DNA of 64,000 bases from Phoronis australis (taxonomy: Eukaryota; Phoronida; Phoronidae), in NCBI GenBank assembly GCA_002633005.1, contig NMRA01000022.1, positions 62,001 through 126,000 on the forward strand. Reading direction: 5' to 3'. The translations under genes were made by a program, and so were the position numbers. The notes under the pieces were generated by a model that was given only the letters and a program-made list of their open reading frames with translations, was not told the DNA's origin and ran no database searches. Below, piece after piece: positions 24,801 to 33,929 of the stretch (positions are counted from its first letter, which is position 1; every line of letters starts with the position of its first letter).

Positions 24801-27800
24801 TCAGATTCGTTCCCCATCCCTACTGCCCGTTACCGTCGCCTATTTTACAACCCCTCTCCATTGGCGTGCAGACGTTGACAAGTGGAGGCAGCCACCAAAA
24901 AAAATCTTGGGTATCCATACTTCAACAAAATTTCGTGAGGACGGGTCAATTTTTAGAGTTGAGGACGTTACACGGTTAGGGCATGATTTTGACCTTTAGT
25001 GAGTGTCATTTAGAATTTCAAAAGATGCCAAACAGATGTACTGCAAGAACCATTCTCCAGGAGCATAAAAGAAAGACGTAACGTGAGCTGCGACATCCTG
25101 AAAAATCCGAAGAGAAACACCATCGCCTCGGAGCGAAAATATAGAAGATCCTAAACGAAACTTGGATAATATTTTCGTTTATTTCCGCGAGTAGAACTAA
25201 CCCCTAAAATCAAGATTTATGATCAGAGTCCGGTTTGAGGAATGTTCATCAAAAGTACACTTTCAAAGGGTGCGGTTATGGGGTCCTTGCTACCCTGTCT
25301 TAGGTGCTGCTTCAAAATCACTTATTGAAAATGGGTGGCTAACCCCCCTCCCGGGCAAACAAACAAAATGAAAATATCCAAACTTTATAATACGTCAAAA
25401 TTCACAGAAACACCAATTTCTTAGACTGTTTTATGTTGGAAAATATCACCAAGTACAATTTGCCGTTTAGTATAGAATGGATAGATACTCAAGCAACATC
25501 AACTTCTTACAAGATTAGTAAATAAAAATCGTCCATGAATCAGTTGATGTTCGTAGATACACAAATACGAAAATCATAGCCCTGGTTGGAAATAATCTTG
25601 ACGTATCTGGTCATCACACGCTAACACAAGAAAATTACAATGTTCTGAGTTCACTGCCGATTTGTTTGTGGAAGAACTTTTTTCAAATTCGTTATGCAGA
25701 GTTGGAATTTTTAGGCAACCGGGAGAGCACGGGCGCCGGGACAGGCCACACGGGGTTTTGCGGCTCTACTTATGTCTTCATACTGCTGTGCTTCGTATAA
25801 CCATGTTCTGTGGTTTTCGCGACCAGTTTAACGTTTTAATTTCTATTTCCACTCATGAATATTAGAATGCACCGAGATTATAAAGTACAAAAGAGCCAAT
25901 TGCACCCGTCCAAGACAAGACCCGGACTTTGAGTGGTTTACTTAAGATGAAAGACATGCATGAGCGAATCCGGGGGCGGGGGCTCGGGGGGCTCGAACGA
26001 TCCTCCCAATTTGGTGAATTGGGCAAAATGGTCCGCCCCAGTGAAACAAAAATTCCGAGTAAACTAGACAAAACTTCACAAAGCCCACAGGAACTCGGCG
26101 CGAATGCGTAATCCGTAGGCCTGAAAACCTAGTTCCCGCGTTTTTTTTTAGTCGTCGTTGATTTTTTTCAGTAAAAAGTCCGCATACCGAAAATTTCGAG
26201 CCCCACCCCAAATTTTAGGCCGGGTGTGCGCATGAACTGATCAAATACTCTAGTCAGAAGCGCTACGTTGCTTATAANGCGTTTTTTTTTTAGTCGTCGT
26301 TGATTTTTTTCAGTAAAAAGTCCGCATACCGAAAATTTCGAGCCCCACCCCAAATTTTAGGCTGGGTGTGCGCATGAACTGATCAAATACTCTAGTCAGA
26401 AGCTCTACGTTGCTTATAATACTGAACTGGAAATGAGGACAGTAGATCCCATGATCCGATTACCATCCCTCCATTATCGTTCATCTTCCTAAACACAAAA
26501 GTTTGTACGACTTCACAGAAACAGAAAAAGTCGAATCCTTCCCTTAAAAAAGATGGACATCAATTAGAAAAGCGTGAAGGGTAGACATGAATGTCATAAG
26601 AGGGTCCGGCATGAAATTAATCTTACGTTGACACCTACAGTCGAGATTGGGCGTCTGTGTAACTGCGACATATCTTTTTGTTTTAATCCACAGAAAACGA
26701 TCGACGTCGGGTTCAAGCTGCTCGGTATTGACCCTGCACACCGAAAAGACAAACTGACCTCCTAGGATTCCTCAAGATAGTTGACTAGCGCGAACGGAAG
26801 TCCCGGGCCGGGGATCTTTCGGTCACCGTCCATTTTCCGAAAGTTATTTTGCGTTTACAAAAAGCCCGAGGACTCTCTCGGAAAAGATGCAGAGCTCTTG
26901 TGTTGCTTATTTCAGCTCGGCTCAGTGAGTAAAATGGATTTGAAAGTGATGCAAAAGCTGGGAGTAAGTGGCTCAGTGTATCTGAGATTAGCGTCAAAGT
27001 TGGTTATTTTTTTTTTACCTGGCAACCCATTTTATTAACGTGTGATCTGACTGGACCATTATGAATTCAAAGGAAGTTGCGGGAGGTAGTGGCCGGTTGC
27101 ATGAAACAGTCCCAAATAGTGACTCAACTAAGTTCCCACAACTTACTGCATATTTGTGGGCTTGTGAAAACACTAATTGCCCTTTCTTAAGTTGTTTGAA
27201 TATCATTACTAAGCCACTTTTTGGTTTTGAAACAAATCGACAGTGAACTCTACGTTGAATTCTTAATATTATTGAAAATAAATAGGGATCTTCGTATGTA
27301 ACGCCCCTAATTTAAGGCTAAGTCCATAATTATTTTGATTGCATCAAGGACTCAATTTTTTTATTAAAAAATGTCATTAGTCAAACAGGTCTTCGTGATA
27401 AAGATAAAATAATAAAAAGTATTACACCTGTGTTTGAAAAACAAGACAAATAGGACAAAGATTTAGGGAACCCAAGTTAGTTGAGTCCCTATTTGGGATT
27501 GTTTCAGGCAACCGGGCACTGGAGACTACGGTCGCTTGCTTGTTTCTTGCTTTTTGAGTCAAGGGTGGAACGGTTACATGTACTGTTACGGGATTACAAA
27601 ATACAGTTCGTCACATCTTCTATATGTTCCTGACAGAGGCGGATCTATTGGGGTGGGGGTTCAGGGGGTTTAAACCCCCGGGATAGGATCAAAAATAAAA
27701 AATGTCGTCTGGAAACCGAAATCAGGTACAAAAAACAAAACAGTTCTTACACGGGAAGCATAGGCCCAGGGCCCCCCCCCCCCTTGGCTGCAGCAAAAAA

Positions 27801-30800
27801 ATAAAACAGCAAGAGCGTAGGGAAATGCTGAGTTTATTAATTAACCCAGGTAATTAAAATTATACGGCTGAAACAAGATTTAAATGTGTGCAGTTTTAGT
27901 GTGGGGGGGAGGTGGGGCTCAGATCCAATTTCAAGTGTCAAATTCGGAACCCGACGCAAGTCGTAACGGAATTATGGCTAAGTTTTGGCTCTCCCGCGAT
28001 ATCTCAGGCGACCGGCAGTGGCGCTGAGCACTACGACTCCGTTTCCGTCGTCTGCTCCACTGTACAATGAAAAAATTACTTCATTTTTTAAAGAAAATGC
28101 AATCTTTGTGATGATGAAAAAACAGAAGATGCTGGTAATATGTCAATTTTAATCGAAGTCTTAGTGAATCACTCTAAAATTCATAATTCTCTCTTTGTCA
28201 AACCTTAACTTAAGACGATTTCCAAAGCAATCGCGTCATTATTGCCAACACAAAAAACGGATTTGGTCTTTTGGACAATTGAAGACTATTTTAAGTTCAA
28301 CATATTTGTTACGAACTGATTGCACAAAATATAAAACATGTAATGAGCATTACAAAAAGAAGGTTTCGCGTGCAAACGCTGTGGACCACAAACAAGTAGG
28401 TCTCTTAGTATCAAATCAGGAGTTAAATCGTGGTGGTGCAGTGGTAAAGCTCGCACTCTCTATCCGCCAGGTCGTGAGTTCGAGTCTGTGGTGCTTGCAG
28501 TTTTGCCTGTTTGACATTTTCTCCGTTTTTTTTGCATCTTTTTCTTGTTTAATACTTCGGGAATCAAGGAAAATGCTCGATTTTTAGAGGAAAAAACGGA
28601 AAAATTTCCTCCCCCCATTCGGTGCTATGCGCATCTACAATCGTGCTTGGAGCAAATTTTTACAGACAAAATGCTGCCCCCTTTGTGCTATCCTAGATCC
28701 GCCGCTGGGAAGGGGAAACCCCCTCCTGACCTCCCCCCACGTGGCGCAACGGATTCGCGAGAATCTTAAATCCCCCTTGATGAAAGAGTAGATCTGCCAC
28801 TGCCTGAAATACAAAACGATCCCCAGAAAGACCCCATGGGAGTTCTTTCAGTTTCCAAAAAGGCTCCGCCCATGGTGACTTTTTATTGTTTCAGTGGAGA
28901 CCCTTTGGGAAATTTCCGTAGTCTGGGCACTGTTTCGTCAGCCGGTAGCAGATAACGCCACTGACTTAGATGCCACAATATAATGAGAGTCGTGGTTCAG
29001 TTTGTGTATATGTGTACACACCAGTGCGTGCTAAGTGCACCACTCAGAGAGGAGTTCACTGGTACCCTGGGCAGACTATAGTCCAAGTAAAGAGAGGAAT
29101 TGACAATGCGTGACGTCATCTTTTGGGAAAGTCGCTCAACTCCGTATAAATAACTTAACATGTGAAAATCGCACAGATGATTTAATTTTTACGTTAAGCC
29201 ATGCTTGAAATAAAGGTGTGAGTGATAAACAGATACATTTGAAATTACGAAAAAATATCTTTCGAAGCAGATGCATGCGTTCTTAGAAACCTTGATGACC
29301 TGCTGACCAGAGTGTCCTTTTCTGGTAGCGACCTCGTGAACTCTTGAGGTCATGACCTCATACAAATCCATATATAAAGGCTGTTGCTATCCACGTTTTT
29401 ATCACTTACGAACAAGTGATTGGTATCGTCGAAAGGCAACGAATAGGATAAATATTCAGTGGTAGAACTCGGAGCAGTCGGGAGATGTTGGGCGGCTTCG
29501 ATAATACTCTCCGCGGAGATCAGATTCTGCGCAGGGAGAGGTTACGAACACGGAAAATTATTCATTTTGTAATAAAGTACAAAATAGAAATAGCGTTTGC
29601 TGTGCATCACATGTAGTCGCCTCTTTGGGAGCTTCTTCACTCGCTCGTGCGCTCCTAACGGGTTCGGCATAATGACACCGAGAAAAATGCTAAGGAAGTT
29701 ACCTCTAACGGTCAGTAATCCAAACGCTAAAGCCAACTCCAATCCACATCGTTACCTAACCTAAGTATAAGGCCAGCAATAGCCGTATGTTTAAATCTGA
29801 TAGTCACGAGGATTCTGTTCTGTGTCGTAATTCCATAACGAATCGATAGATTCTGGTCATAAAAATTTGACCACTAAATATCATCCCTAGTGTAAGCAAC
29901 GAGAGATTTCCACAAATTAATGAGGCTACGAATCGCTTTGCCCACCCGGCTGCTCCGTTTTTGGCCACGGGATTTTCCTACCGAGTAAGAGTGCGGTTAT
30001 AGAGCCTAATTTTCATGATATCGGTTGTCGGTTTTGATTGCGGAACATTTTGTCCCAACAGATACGCGAGTAGTAAACCATAGGAACACATGAGAAGTTC
30101 GCAACCGAGTACATCCACTCTCTGCCAGGAGGACCTCGCCATTTTCACTGACTACGTCTGAAGGATGAACCTTTCGAAAACCTGAGTGTGAATGTATAGG
30201 TATAAAATAATTGTTTTGAGTATATTTCGTTTCAGTGTGACCTGACCAGAACCTGGCCGCGGGCAGAATATCTCGCCTTAGCGCTTTAGTCCTGACATAC
30301 TTGTTTCGCCTACACCAATCGCTTCAGTGACGAATAGTACTGACGCATGCCGATGGAGAGACGAAATTGTCAATATTACGAAAACCCTTGACTTTACATT
30401 GTTCGGTTGAATCCACACTCCGCCACTACAGACAGCCTTCATCTCCAGCGTGGAGCTACACGCCCAATGCACATCCGCCAACTCGTGGTAGCCAACGCCT
30501 TGGCCAACAATTGTCGATTTCCCAGATTCCGTTTTTTATTATTTTATTTGAGTTCGTGAGCAAGTATGGGCATGCTGATAGAGAAGTGAGTTTAATGTTT
30601 GAGTTATTTCGTTTCAAGTGTAATCTTCCTGAAGGTTATCAAAAATAAGAGTTTTGTAGATGTTTCATAAAACGAAAACGAAGTTGTATTTTAGAAAACG
30701 GCAACGTTCTTGAGGTTTCATCATTTAAAGATTTTTATCGAATGAAATATCGCATACCGTTGTTTTTCTATGAATGCACACGAAAGGATGGTCACGTGAT

Positions 30801-31072
30801 CCAATTAATGATAAATTACTATAGGAACAATAAAGCCACCCTTTCCTTTGTTTTTGTAAGTTTTGAACATTGAATGAGACTCACCAATAAATGTACATCG
30901 ATGTAAATTTCTTAAGCAACTTGGCACTGAAATTAATTTAACAATGACGGCTTTTTTGTTAATTTACCTCCAGAAAATAAAAAATATTTTTTATAATCGA
31001 ATATAGCATAGCATACTATAGTGGTTCTATTCTGTGTCGATTTTTTGCGATTCCTCTTTTTGACATTTCCAG

Positions 31073-31105
<33 letters not shown>

Positions 31106-33929
31106 TTTGTGTGTGTGTGCAATTTTGGTAATTCGTTTAATTCTACTGTTTATTTATTCGATCATTTTAATTGCAATAATGATTGAGGCAAAAAGAAGTT
31201 TTCGAAAGTTCATCAAAGGAATGACGTAATACCATCATTTCACGGATAACATGGCACTAAACCCAACTGTGAAGGCTGAACGGTAAAATTGGCGAAAGTT
31301 TGTAGCTCTTCTTGTCCTGTATACTGGTATCTGTTTAATGCATTTTATTATTTTTTCAGATTGAAAGTTGCACAGATGATTAGCATACCAAAGTTTGACT
31401 CGGCGTAATAGCGCTCGTGTCACAATAGGCCGATGCCACAGTGTTTGTAACCTCCGTTACAAGCAAAAATATCGAGTAATAGAGTAATCAAGCCGCTCGA
31501 CTCGCCAATTGGTCATCCACTTACGGTGAAGACGGTCTCCGTCTAGGTAAAGTTTAATAGAAATAAATTACGCAGCATATTTGTGTTCAACGGAGGAGAT
31601 GAACGCTGTGGCATCCATCAATAACTTTTATGATGGATATAAAATTCTACGATCTAAAGTATTGTGAATCGACATCACACGTACAATGACGGGTCACATA
31701 TCGCACGCAAAATTTCGTCAAATTTAGGCATCCGGCTCACATCACACGTACAATGACTGGTCACATATCGCACGTCAACATGCGAAACGCTTTCCACAAA
31801 TCACTTGGTTCTGAATGAATAGCTTGCAAGAAATAGCAATCTTGTTGTATAGTTTTCTTGATGTCTGCGTACAATGTAAAAATAAATTTCAAATTCACGT
31901 TTGCCCAAGCTGGAACGATAACTACATAAGCGCTTCTGCCACGCGTACCAACAGGTTTAACCTAACTTGTTCTACCTGCATGGAAACGGTGTCACAGACC
32001 TCTAAAGCGAGCAAGAGCAGTCTTAAGATGTTTAGCCTTGTTACAGTAGAATTATTTCTCGGACTTTGATAAGTTGTTTAAAATTTATAAAATTCCACTT
32101 ACTGCTACTCGTCTTTATTTTCTCATGCCAGCCTTATGTAGAACACTTATTTACACAACACCCTTTCAACTAAGGAAATAAAATGCACATGCGCAGCACA
32201 GCGATAATCTTATATTGTGTTATTGGATTCACACTGGTCAAAACGAAGACGTGATGTTGACGGCCACATGAAACCGACCATGGAGTTTAGGAAGAAACTA
32301 TACGAGGTGATTAAAAACTACCACAAAGTTTACTGAAAAAAGCACGCGACAACGTACATGATCCGCTGATGACGAGAAGGAAACAAAGAACGCTGTTATA
32401 CCCAAGCAAAGAAAGACGAGAGTGACTAGGCGAGGGACCAAACTGCGAAGGTTTATGGAACGTGAACGGAAGCTGAGACGTGATAATTGAAAAATAGTAT
32501 TTCACCTATTTAGCACACAAAATGTCGGATAAGAGAAATTTTCTTTAGCCACAAAGCCTGAGAAAAGTAAATACAATAGAAAGTTTTACTCTATCACTTA
32601 GGTGATCAATCGCTGAAAATTGAAATTGGCAATTTTGGCAGCTATTTTTGTGTGTGAAATAAGTGAATAGTTGCCGTAATTTCGCTTTAGGAAACTTAAT
32701 TTTTATGTTTTTTCATGTTTTAGTTCATGCTGAAAGTAGGTAACAATAAGTCGATGGGAATCGATGATACCCCCACCAGATGGCGTGTGTTTGAGCAGTA
32801 TATACGAAACTTTCTGACTAGGCCAAATTGAGTAGTATAAAACTAATGTTTTCAATGTGCACATTCCCGCCAAGGTGGATAATACGGTCGCCGAAGTTGT
32901 TCTCAAGAGTGGCCGCCGTCTACCTACTGTCTATACCGAATGTTCTCATGAAGAAATAAATCACTTTAAATGTTAAAACATTCAGTATGGCAACGGTGAC
33001 AGTGGTGGAACTATTGCGGCGACCGGGGGACCTATGTCCGCAGCAAAGACAATGTACCATGTTGCAACACATGAGCGCTTTCCCTTCATTAAATGACATG
33101 TCCAATTTTCCATGCATTAAAATCTCCCGAACGTGGGACCGATGGCCCACAAACGCTCCCATGTCGATGAACTTCGCAAATTCAGTTGCAAAAGTGGAGC
33201 CTTCACACGTCTATCACGTTGTGGACGCAATCTCCCATCGGTCGTCGATATATCGATGTAGCTTTCGTCCTTACACTAGAAACGACGCGGGGAAAGATAA
33301 AAACGCACTTACTTGAATCTGTGGTCCTCAAAGTTACCATCTTTATCACAGAATCTTTTGACATTTGTCGGATACTGGTAATAATTTCCATCGTAATCTC
33401 CAAAGTATTGCCACGTGACGGCAGACGAAACACCTTGATTGTTCTTCATTGTTGCCTTGGCATTCGAGTCGACCAGGCCCATTCCATTTGGAAGAACGTC
33501 ACATAATTCGTTCAGGTCAACCTCTGTCTGAAATCTCTCGTTGTACACTTCGTTACCCGTTCCTTTACCGCAACACTTCACACGAGACGACTTCAAGTCA
33601 TTCGCCTCGTACGCTTTGGCGACAGCATCACGGTCCAACTTCAAGACGCTGGAGACATTTCCTAAGACATAGCTGACATCGTCTGACAGCCTCGCCAGCT
33701 CCGCTTGTCCGTCTACCAACTTCCTGGAGTACGTCACTTCGTTTTCATACATTTGCTGCAGCTGCAGTGACCCAATCTGTCGCTCAGCGAATTCCGTCAT
33801 CTTTCGACTAAGAGCCGCAGTCCATTTCCTTTGCATCTCTTCCGGCGTAGGTAAACTTGCAAACGCAAAAACTACGCACCAACACAAAATTGAGAAAAAC
33901 GAAAATTCCCTAGTCTTCATTTTTACCAT
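700..33929 (-). CDS. Alpha2delta/CACHD1-family VWA and Cache domain protein, 3'-partial, 23 exons
   Basis: Spliced model, 1179 codons in one open phase. Order: signal peptide (residues 1-25), VWA_N (about 90-205), VWA with MIDAS DESGS (about 225) and a second metal motif LFLTDG, a Cache-like region (HSYAFVVGRDG, then YVGTESGVFRVSPG and WYQRAIGRP), a Cys-rich block (ECKCSKEC, CPCACAF, CTWC) and a novel repeated module. Family members are extracellular auxiliary subunits of voltage-gated calcium channels or related surface proteins. The Cys-rich block resembles vertebrate CACHD1, while the intact MIDAS is alpha2delta-like. The 3' end, including any membrane anchor, lies beyond base 1. Every junction keeps the reading phase and nearly all have GT-AG with good donors, which makes the model strong even without transcripts. 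Exons are listed separately. Confidence 0.88.
1380..1540 (-). CDS. CACHD1-like exon 22: novel module
   Basis: Phase 0 in, 2 out, acceptor gatattgtag, donor gtgagt. Encodes DTVTVIILEEVRGPNLNVSV, ATIDQKTRWGSKFLVGPNK and then PAMFRAAKREEYT. Beta-rich composition; family not recognised. Confidence 0.72.
1717..1867 (-). CDS. CACHD1-like exon 21: novel module, copy 1
   Basis: Phase 2 in, 0 out, acceptor tgtctttcag, donor gtgtgt. Encodes TNVTIFFPCADLSLLTPVER and EELVTSLRVKLVNLVPGLSQ. Not recognised. It resembles exon 23 in pattern and in phase. It splices in phase to exon 20, which is the reason for placing it in this gene. Confidence 0.72.
2070..2207. repeat. 46 bp minisatellite, three copies
   Basis: Units starting at 2070, 2116 and 2162 begin with cagggtcccagcaa and end with a ctactcaga core. 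They lie in the intron between exons 20 and 21. Confidence 0.9.
2992..3096 (-). CDS. CACHD1-like exon 20: Cys-rich end
   Basis: Phase 2 both sides, acceptor ttttactttag, donor gtaatg. Encodes RNNQSTCEKDGQCTWCAHDI and FPVCTNVCPTGL. The C-WC and later cysteines match the last Cys pairs of CACHD1. In vertebrate CACHD1 a membrane span follows soon after; here none is seen. Confidence 0.87.
4029..4110 (-). CDS. CACHD1-like exon 19
   Basis: Phase 1 in, 2 out, acceptor tttcattccag, donor gtgggt. Encodes VPPKQSEVVQLKSPPDSVEE and CRQPCVAR, equivalent to the region with the C---RC pair of CACHD1. Confidence 0.85.
4583..4661 (-). CDS. CACHD1-like exon 18: Cys-rich
   Basis: Phase 0 in, 1 out, acceptor taattccag, donor gtgagt. 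Encodes CPCACAFGFDNCANQFEKVL and SDTLCP, equivalent to the CECPCECPLE-NEC part of CACHD1. Confidence 0.88.
5388..5447 (-). CDS. CACHD1-like exon 17: Cys-rich
   Basis: Exactly 20 codons, phase 0, acceptor cattgcag, donor gtgagt. Encodes ECKCSKECQMCDQFSDKKCQ, six cysteines, matching the Cys-rich block after the Cache region in CACHD1. Confidence 0.88.
6000..6194 (-). CDS. CACHD1-like exon 16
   Basis: 65 codons, phase 0 both sides, acceptor cttcacag. Encodes PTWCNKFNDQASQLFYDTSD and QFQLSAVPETNVFLLVINDP. The C---F-L--VP-TN-FLLV pattern is conserved in this family. The donor gtgtgt is weak but is the one that keeps phase 0. Confidence 0.87.
6459..6570 (-). CDS. CACHD1-like exon 15
   Basis: Phase 2 in, 0 out; acceptor attgttccag, donor gtaggg. 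Encodes YFMERAQRVGGEASHQHLTE and LPWLASLLIGKGQYLK, the segment after the D-G turn that starts the 'hold-over' strand in relatives. Confidence 0.85.
7057..7197 (-). CDS. CACHD1-like exon 14
   Basis: Phase 2 both sides, acceptor tttgttcag, donor gtaagt. Encodes TVQSSIKPVAGVTAADVGER, YFQSLLYRAIPE and IKCYMLDDSG, equivalent to the VVAAVGI strand and the CYLIDNNG turn of the family. Confidence 0.9.
7640..8065 (-). mobile_element. Retroelement gag-like ORF fragment (probably BEL/Pao type)
   Basis: A 141-codon open frame in the intron between exons 13 and 14. It is helical and charged, with the run KGAVTRLINHGISLMESKEN followed by an acidic tail (LLEDEVEKEESSEY). This layout, a basic coiled-coil then an acidic 'AAHNMYNVLLEDE' segment, resembles the N-terminal part of BEL/Pao-type retrotransposon polyproteins of invertebrates. 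No reverse transcriptase, protease or LTR was seen, so it is a fragment. It could instead be an unknown host exon, but no splice phase links it to exons 13 and 14. Confidence 0.5.
9598..9745. mobile_element. Short inverted-repeat element with internal tandem unit
   Basis: Ends are a perfect 13 bp inverted repeat (catgggcggcgca at 9598-9610 and its complement at 9733-9745). Inside, two imperfect copies of a unit containing actgaaaaaagtgggg stand in direct order. Likely a MITE or a nested pair. Confidence 0.65.
9829..10026 (-). CDS. CACHD1-like exon 13: second Cache half
   Basis: Phase 2 both sides, acceptor ttctgcag, donor gtacgt. Encodes YVGTESGVFRVSPGMLADNK and PTEQAWYQRAIGRPDIYTFS. The G-T-GV-R--PG and WY-RA motifs are diagnostic of CACHD1/alpha2delta proteins. 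Confidence 0.93.
10189..10332. repeat. 72 bp tandem duplication
   Basis: Two adjacent copies (10189-10260 and 10261-10332) differ at very few positions, so the duplication is recent. It lies in the intron between exons 12 and 13. Confidence 0.93.
10900..10984 (-). CDS. CACHD1-like exon 12
   Basis: 85 nt, phase 1 in and 2 out, acceptor atttcttag, donor gtaggc. Encodes LKTSVRSDVLLTSVMDQLWN and RAKESVYR, matching the helix before the second Cache half. Confidence 0.87.
11522..11633 (-). CDS. CACHD1-like exon 11
   Basis: 37 codons plus 1 nt, acceptor ttcttttcag, donor gtattg. Encodes LAPQAFKKPDRYLERVETIE and ALEEMIGEFSKTDN, the helical linker between the two Cache-like halves. Confidence 0.82.
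12855..13016 (-). CDS. CACHD1-like exon 10: Cache
   Basis: 54 codons, phase 0 both sides. Encodes VNIPIARGKELFDGAVNVKL, ASYYYKPVSG and FESQYSIVLVLTDADREL, matching the YYY and S-V-L strands of the family. The donor gtacga is only fair; the exact 3' edge may shift. Confidence 0.82.
13371..13519 (-). CDS. CACHD1-like exon 9: Cache
   Basis: Phase 1 in, 0 out; acceptor cttcaccag, donor gtaccg. Encodes GMVLVHPSFPKPSEHVKDPL, equivalent to the family G-ILTHP strand, then REIKDGKTGREKAK. Confidence 0.88.
15077..15238 (-). CDS. CACHD1-like exon 8: Cache
   Basis: Phase 1 in and out, donor gtaagt. Encodes LVITMGLPTMSDLG, GVTAVDVLVEEIF and LGMHSYAFVVGRDG. The GV-G/A-DV and H-YAF-V motifs are the Cache hallmark in alpha2delta proteins. 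Confidence 0.92.
15895..16075 (-). CDS. CACHD1-like exon 7
   Basis: 60 codons plus 1 nt, acceptor ctttctccag, donor gttagt. Encodes ISTPSFRQSRPVGPVGKVKS and SYYLSFPMATDTDRPSVTTP, the linker and first strand of the Cache-like region. A decayed copy of its first 14 codons lies upstream at 16142-16183. Confidence 0.85.
16142..16183 (-). pseudogene. Relic copy of exon 7 start
   Basis: After an excellent acceptor (ccccccctacag), 14 codons read IFTPLFEQSVPVAP, clearly related to ISTPSFRQSRPVGP at the start of exon 7. Where a donor should follow, the sequence is atgaac instead of a GT. The 23 bases beyond match the intron just after exon 5 at 20 of 23 positions. It looks like a duplicated cassette exon that lost its donor. 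Confidence 0.6.
16615..16755 (-). CDS. CACHD1-like exon 6: end of VWA
   Basis: 47 codons, phase 0 both sides, donor gtaaaa. Encodes RHSVHLLVYAFGREVFRDKK and LHLLGDQNNGK, matching the strand and helix that close the VWA fold. Confidence 0.9.
16799..17230. repeat. Long imperfect (ATC)n microsatellite
   Basis: Trinucleotide cat/atc array with interruptions, in the intron between exons 5 and 6. It creates long Asp-, Met- or Ile-rich open frames on both strands that are not genes. Confidence 0.95.
17550..17660 (-). CDS. CACHD1-like exon 5: VWA TDG motif
   Basis: 37 codons, phase 0 both sides, donor gtaaac. Encodes DQFKDSIDIILFLTDGQPTD, the strand carrying the third MIDAS loop (TDG), then RENILEEVYKGQSKM. 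Confidence 0.92.
17813..17830. repeat. (CT)n microsatellite
   Basis: Nine dinucleotide units in intron 4 of the CACHD1-like gene. Confidence 0.9.
18158..18380 (+). repeat. Dispersed repeat, copy 1
   Basis: Shares an ordered series of blocks with 25985-26240: ttggtgaa-tgggc, ggtccgcc, aaacaaaaa-tccga, aattcgtag-type junctions, agtaaaa-gtcc and a final gcgcatg-type end. Family unknown; probably a decayed non-autonomous transposon. Confidence 0.6.
21775..22030. repeat. Degenerate 'agtccgaaggttctat' repeat cluster with inverted arms
   Basis: Around ten diverged copies of a 15-16 base motif run in one direction to about 21950; beyond a short spacer the complement appears (cggactatagaa, cggaccatagaatcttcgga). 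Confidence 0.7.
23021..23145 (-). mobile_element. CGTTCAGTA MITE, degenerate copy
   Basis: Reverse-oriented copy of the element seen at 38772-38913 and 58207-58347. Recognised by the aggacctacgctag end, the core tacacggcaatatctcacgt and the cttgctttttagcaag block. Confidence 0.7.
23426..23496 (-). CDS. CACHD1-like exon 4: VWA, short exon
   Basis: Only 71 nt, phase 1 in and 0 out, with acceptor cttatag and donor gtgag. Encodes RTKYAAGFEKAFDLLSAGKS, the GF-KAF helix of the family. It was found because exons 3 and 5 have incompatible phases without it. Confidence 0.85.
24060..24186 (-). CDS. CACHD1-like exon 3: VWA
   Basis: Phase 0 in, 1 out; donor gtaagg. Encodes AGVVAFSDDARSPKGCFGDK and then the helix ILKDFVSDIKPR, matching the VWA strand and following helix in alpha2delta proteins. 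Confidence 0.9.
24551..24725 (-). CDS. CACHD1-like exon 2: VWA MIDAS
   Basis: Phase 2 in, 0 out; acceptor tttttatag, donor gtaggc. Encodes KKWYVNTASPKKKNVVIVID followed by ESGS, so the VWA strand and DxSxS metal motif are intact. The junction restores the family KWY motif. Confidence 0.93.
25985..26240 (+). repeat. Dispersed repeat, copy 2
   Basis: Second copy of the family at 18158-18380, same orientation, with the same order of conserved blocks. Confidence 0.6.
26138..26420. repeat. 140 bp tandem duplication split by an N
   Basis: 26138-26277 and 26279-26420 are almost identical; a single ambiguous base at 26278 separates them. Likely a gap-closing artefact, though a real duplication is possible. 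Confidence 0.88.
27091..27517. mobile_element. Inverted-repeat element, about 427 bp
   Basis: Left end ggccggttgcatgaaacagt and right end, read on the other strand, gcccggttgcctgaaacaat; the similarity continues for about 45 bases (cccaaatag-gactcaacta). The interior is AT-rich with no ORF. A MITE or foldback element. Confidence 0.8.
27634..28802. mobile_element. Nested CAGTGGCGGATCTA-type element ends
   Basis: A forward end cagaggcggatctattgggg at 27634 faces reverse ends ctagatccgccgctg (28693-28707) and gatctgccactg (28791-28802), with purine-rich G runs inside each. These look like termini of one or two non-autonomous DNA transposons of the family complete at 51850-52007. Confidence 0.55.
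28432..28490 (+). mobile_element. tRNA-derived SINE head
   Basis: Contains a polymerase III A-box-like tggtgcagtgg (28434-28444) and a B-box-like gttcgagtc (28478-28486) at tRNA spacing, but no foldable tRNA. This is the typical 5' part of a tRNA-derived SINE; its 3' limit is unclear. Confidence 0.65.
31073..31120. repeat. (GT)n microsatellite
   Basis: Interrupted GT array with a gcgcgc centre. Confidence 0.95.
31672..31776. repeat. Direct repeat pair, 67 bp apart
   Basis: The block acatcacacgtacaatgac followed by ggtcacatatcgcacg occurs at 31672 and again at 31739. Confidence 0.85.
33313..33929 (-). CDS. CACHD1-like exon 1: signal peptide and VWA_N
   Basis: The start is ATG at 33929, followed by a hydrophobic stretch (FFSILCWCVVFAFAS) typical of a signal peptide. 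205 codons plus 2 nt, with donor gtaagt. The conserved VWA_N signature VTWQYFGDYDGNYYQYP sits near the end. The N-terminal part is helical and charged, as in alpha2delta proteins. A second in-frame ATG lies three codons later; the first is chosen by default. Confidence 0.9.

Larger units (their letters stand above)
24726..33312. other. Intron 1 of CACHD1-like gene, 8.6 kb
   Basis: Repeat-rich: dispersed repeat and tandem duplication near 26 kb, an inverted-repeat element at 27.1-27.5 kb, CAGTGGCGGAT-type ends between 27.6 and 28.8 kb, a SINE head at 28.4 kb, a (GT)n run at 31.1 kb and a 67 bp spaced duplication at 31.7 kb. No exon was recognised. Confidence 0.6.

Noticed and set aside
28428-28500. 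A functional tRNA gene
   Set aside because: Only the A- and B-box motifs are present; no acceptor or anticodon stems pair.
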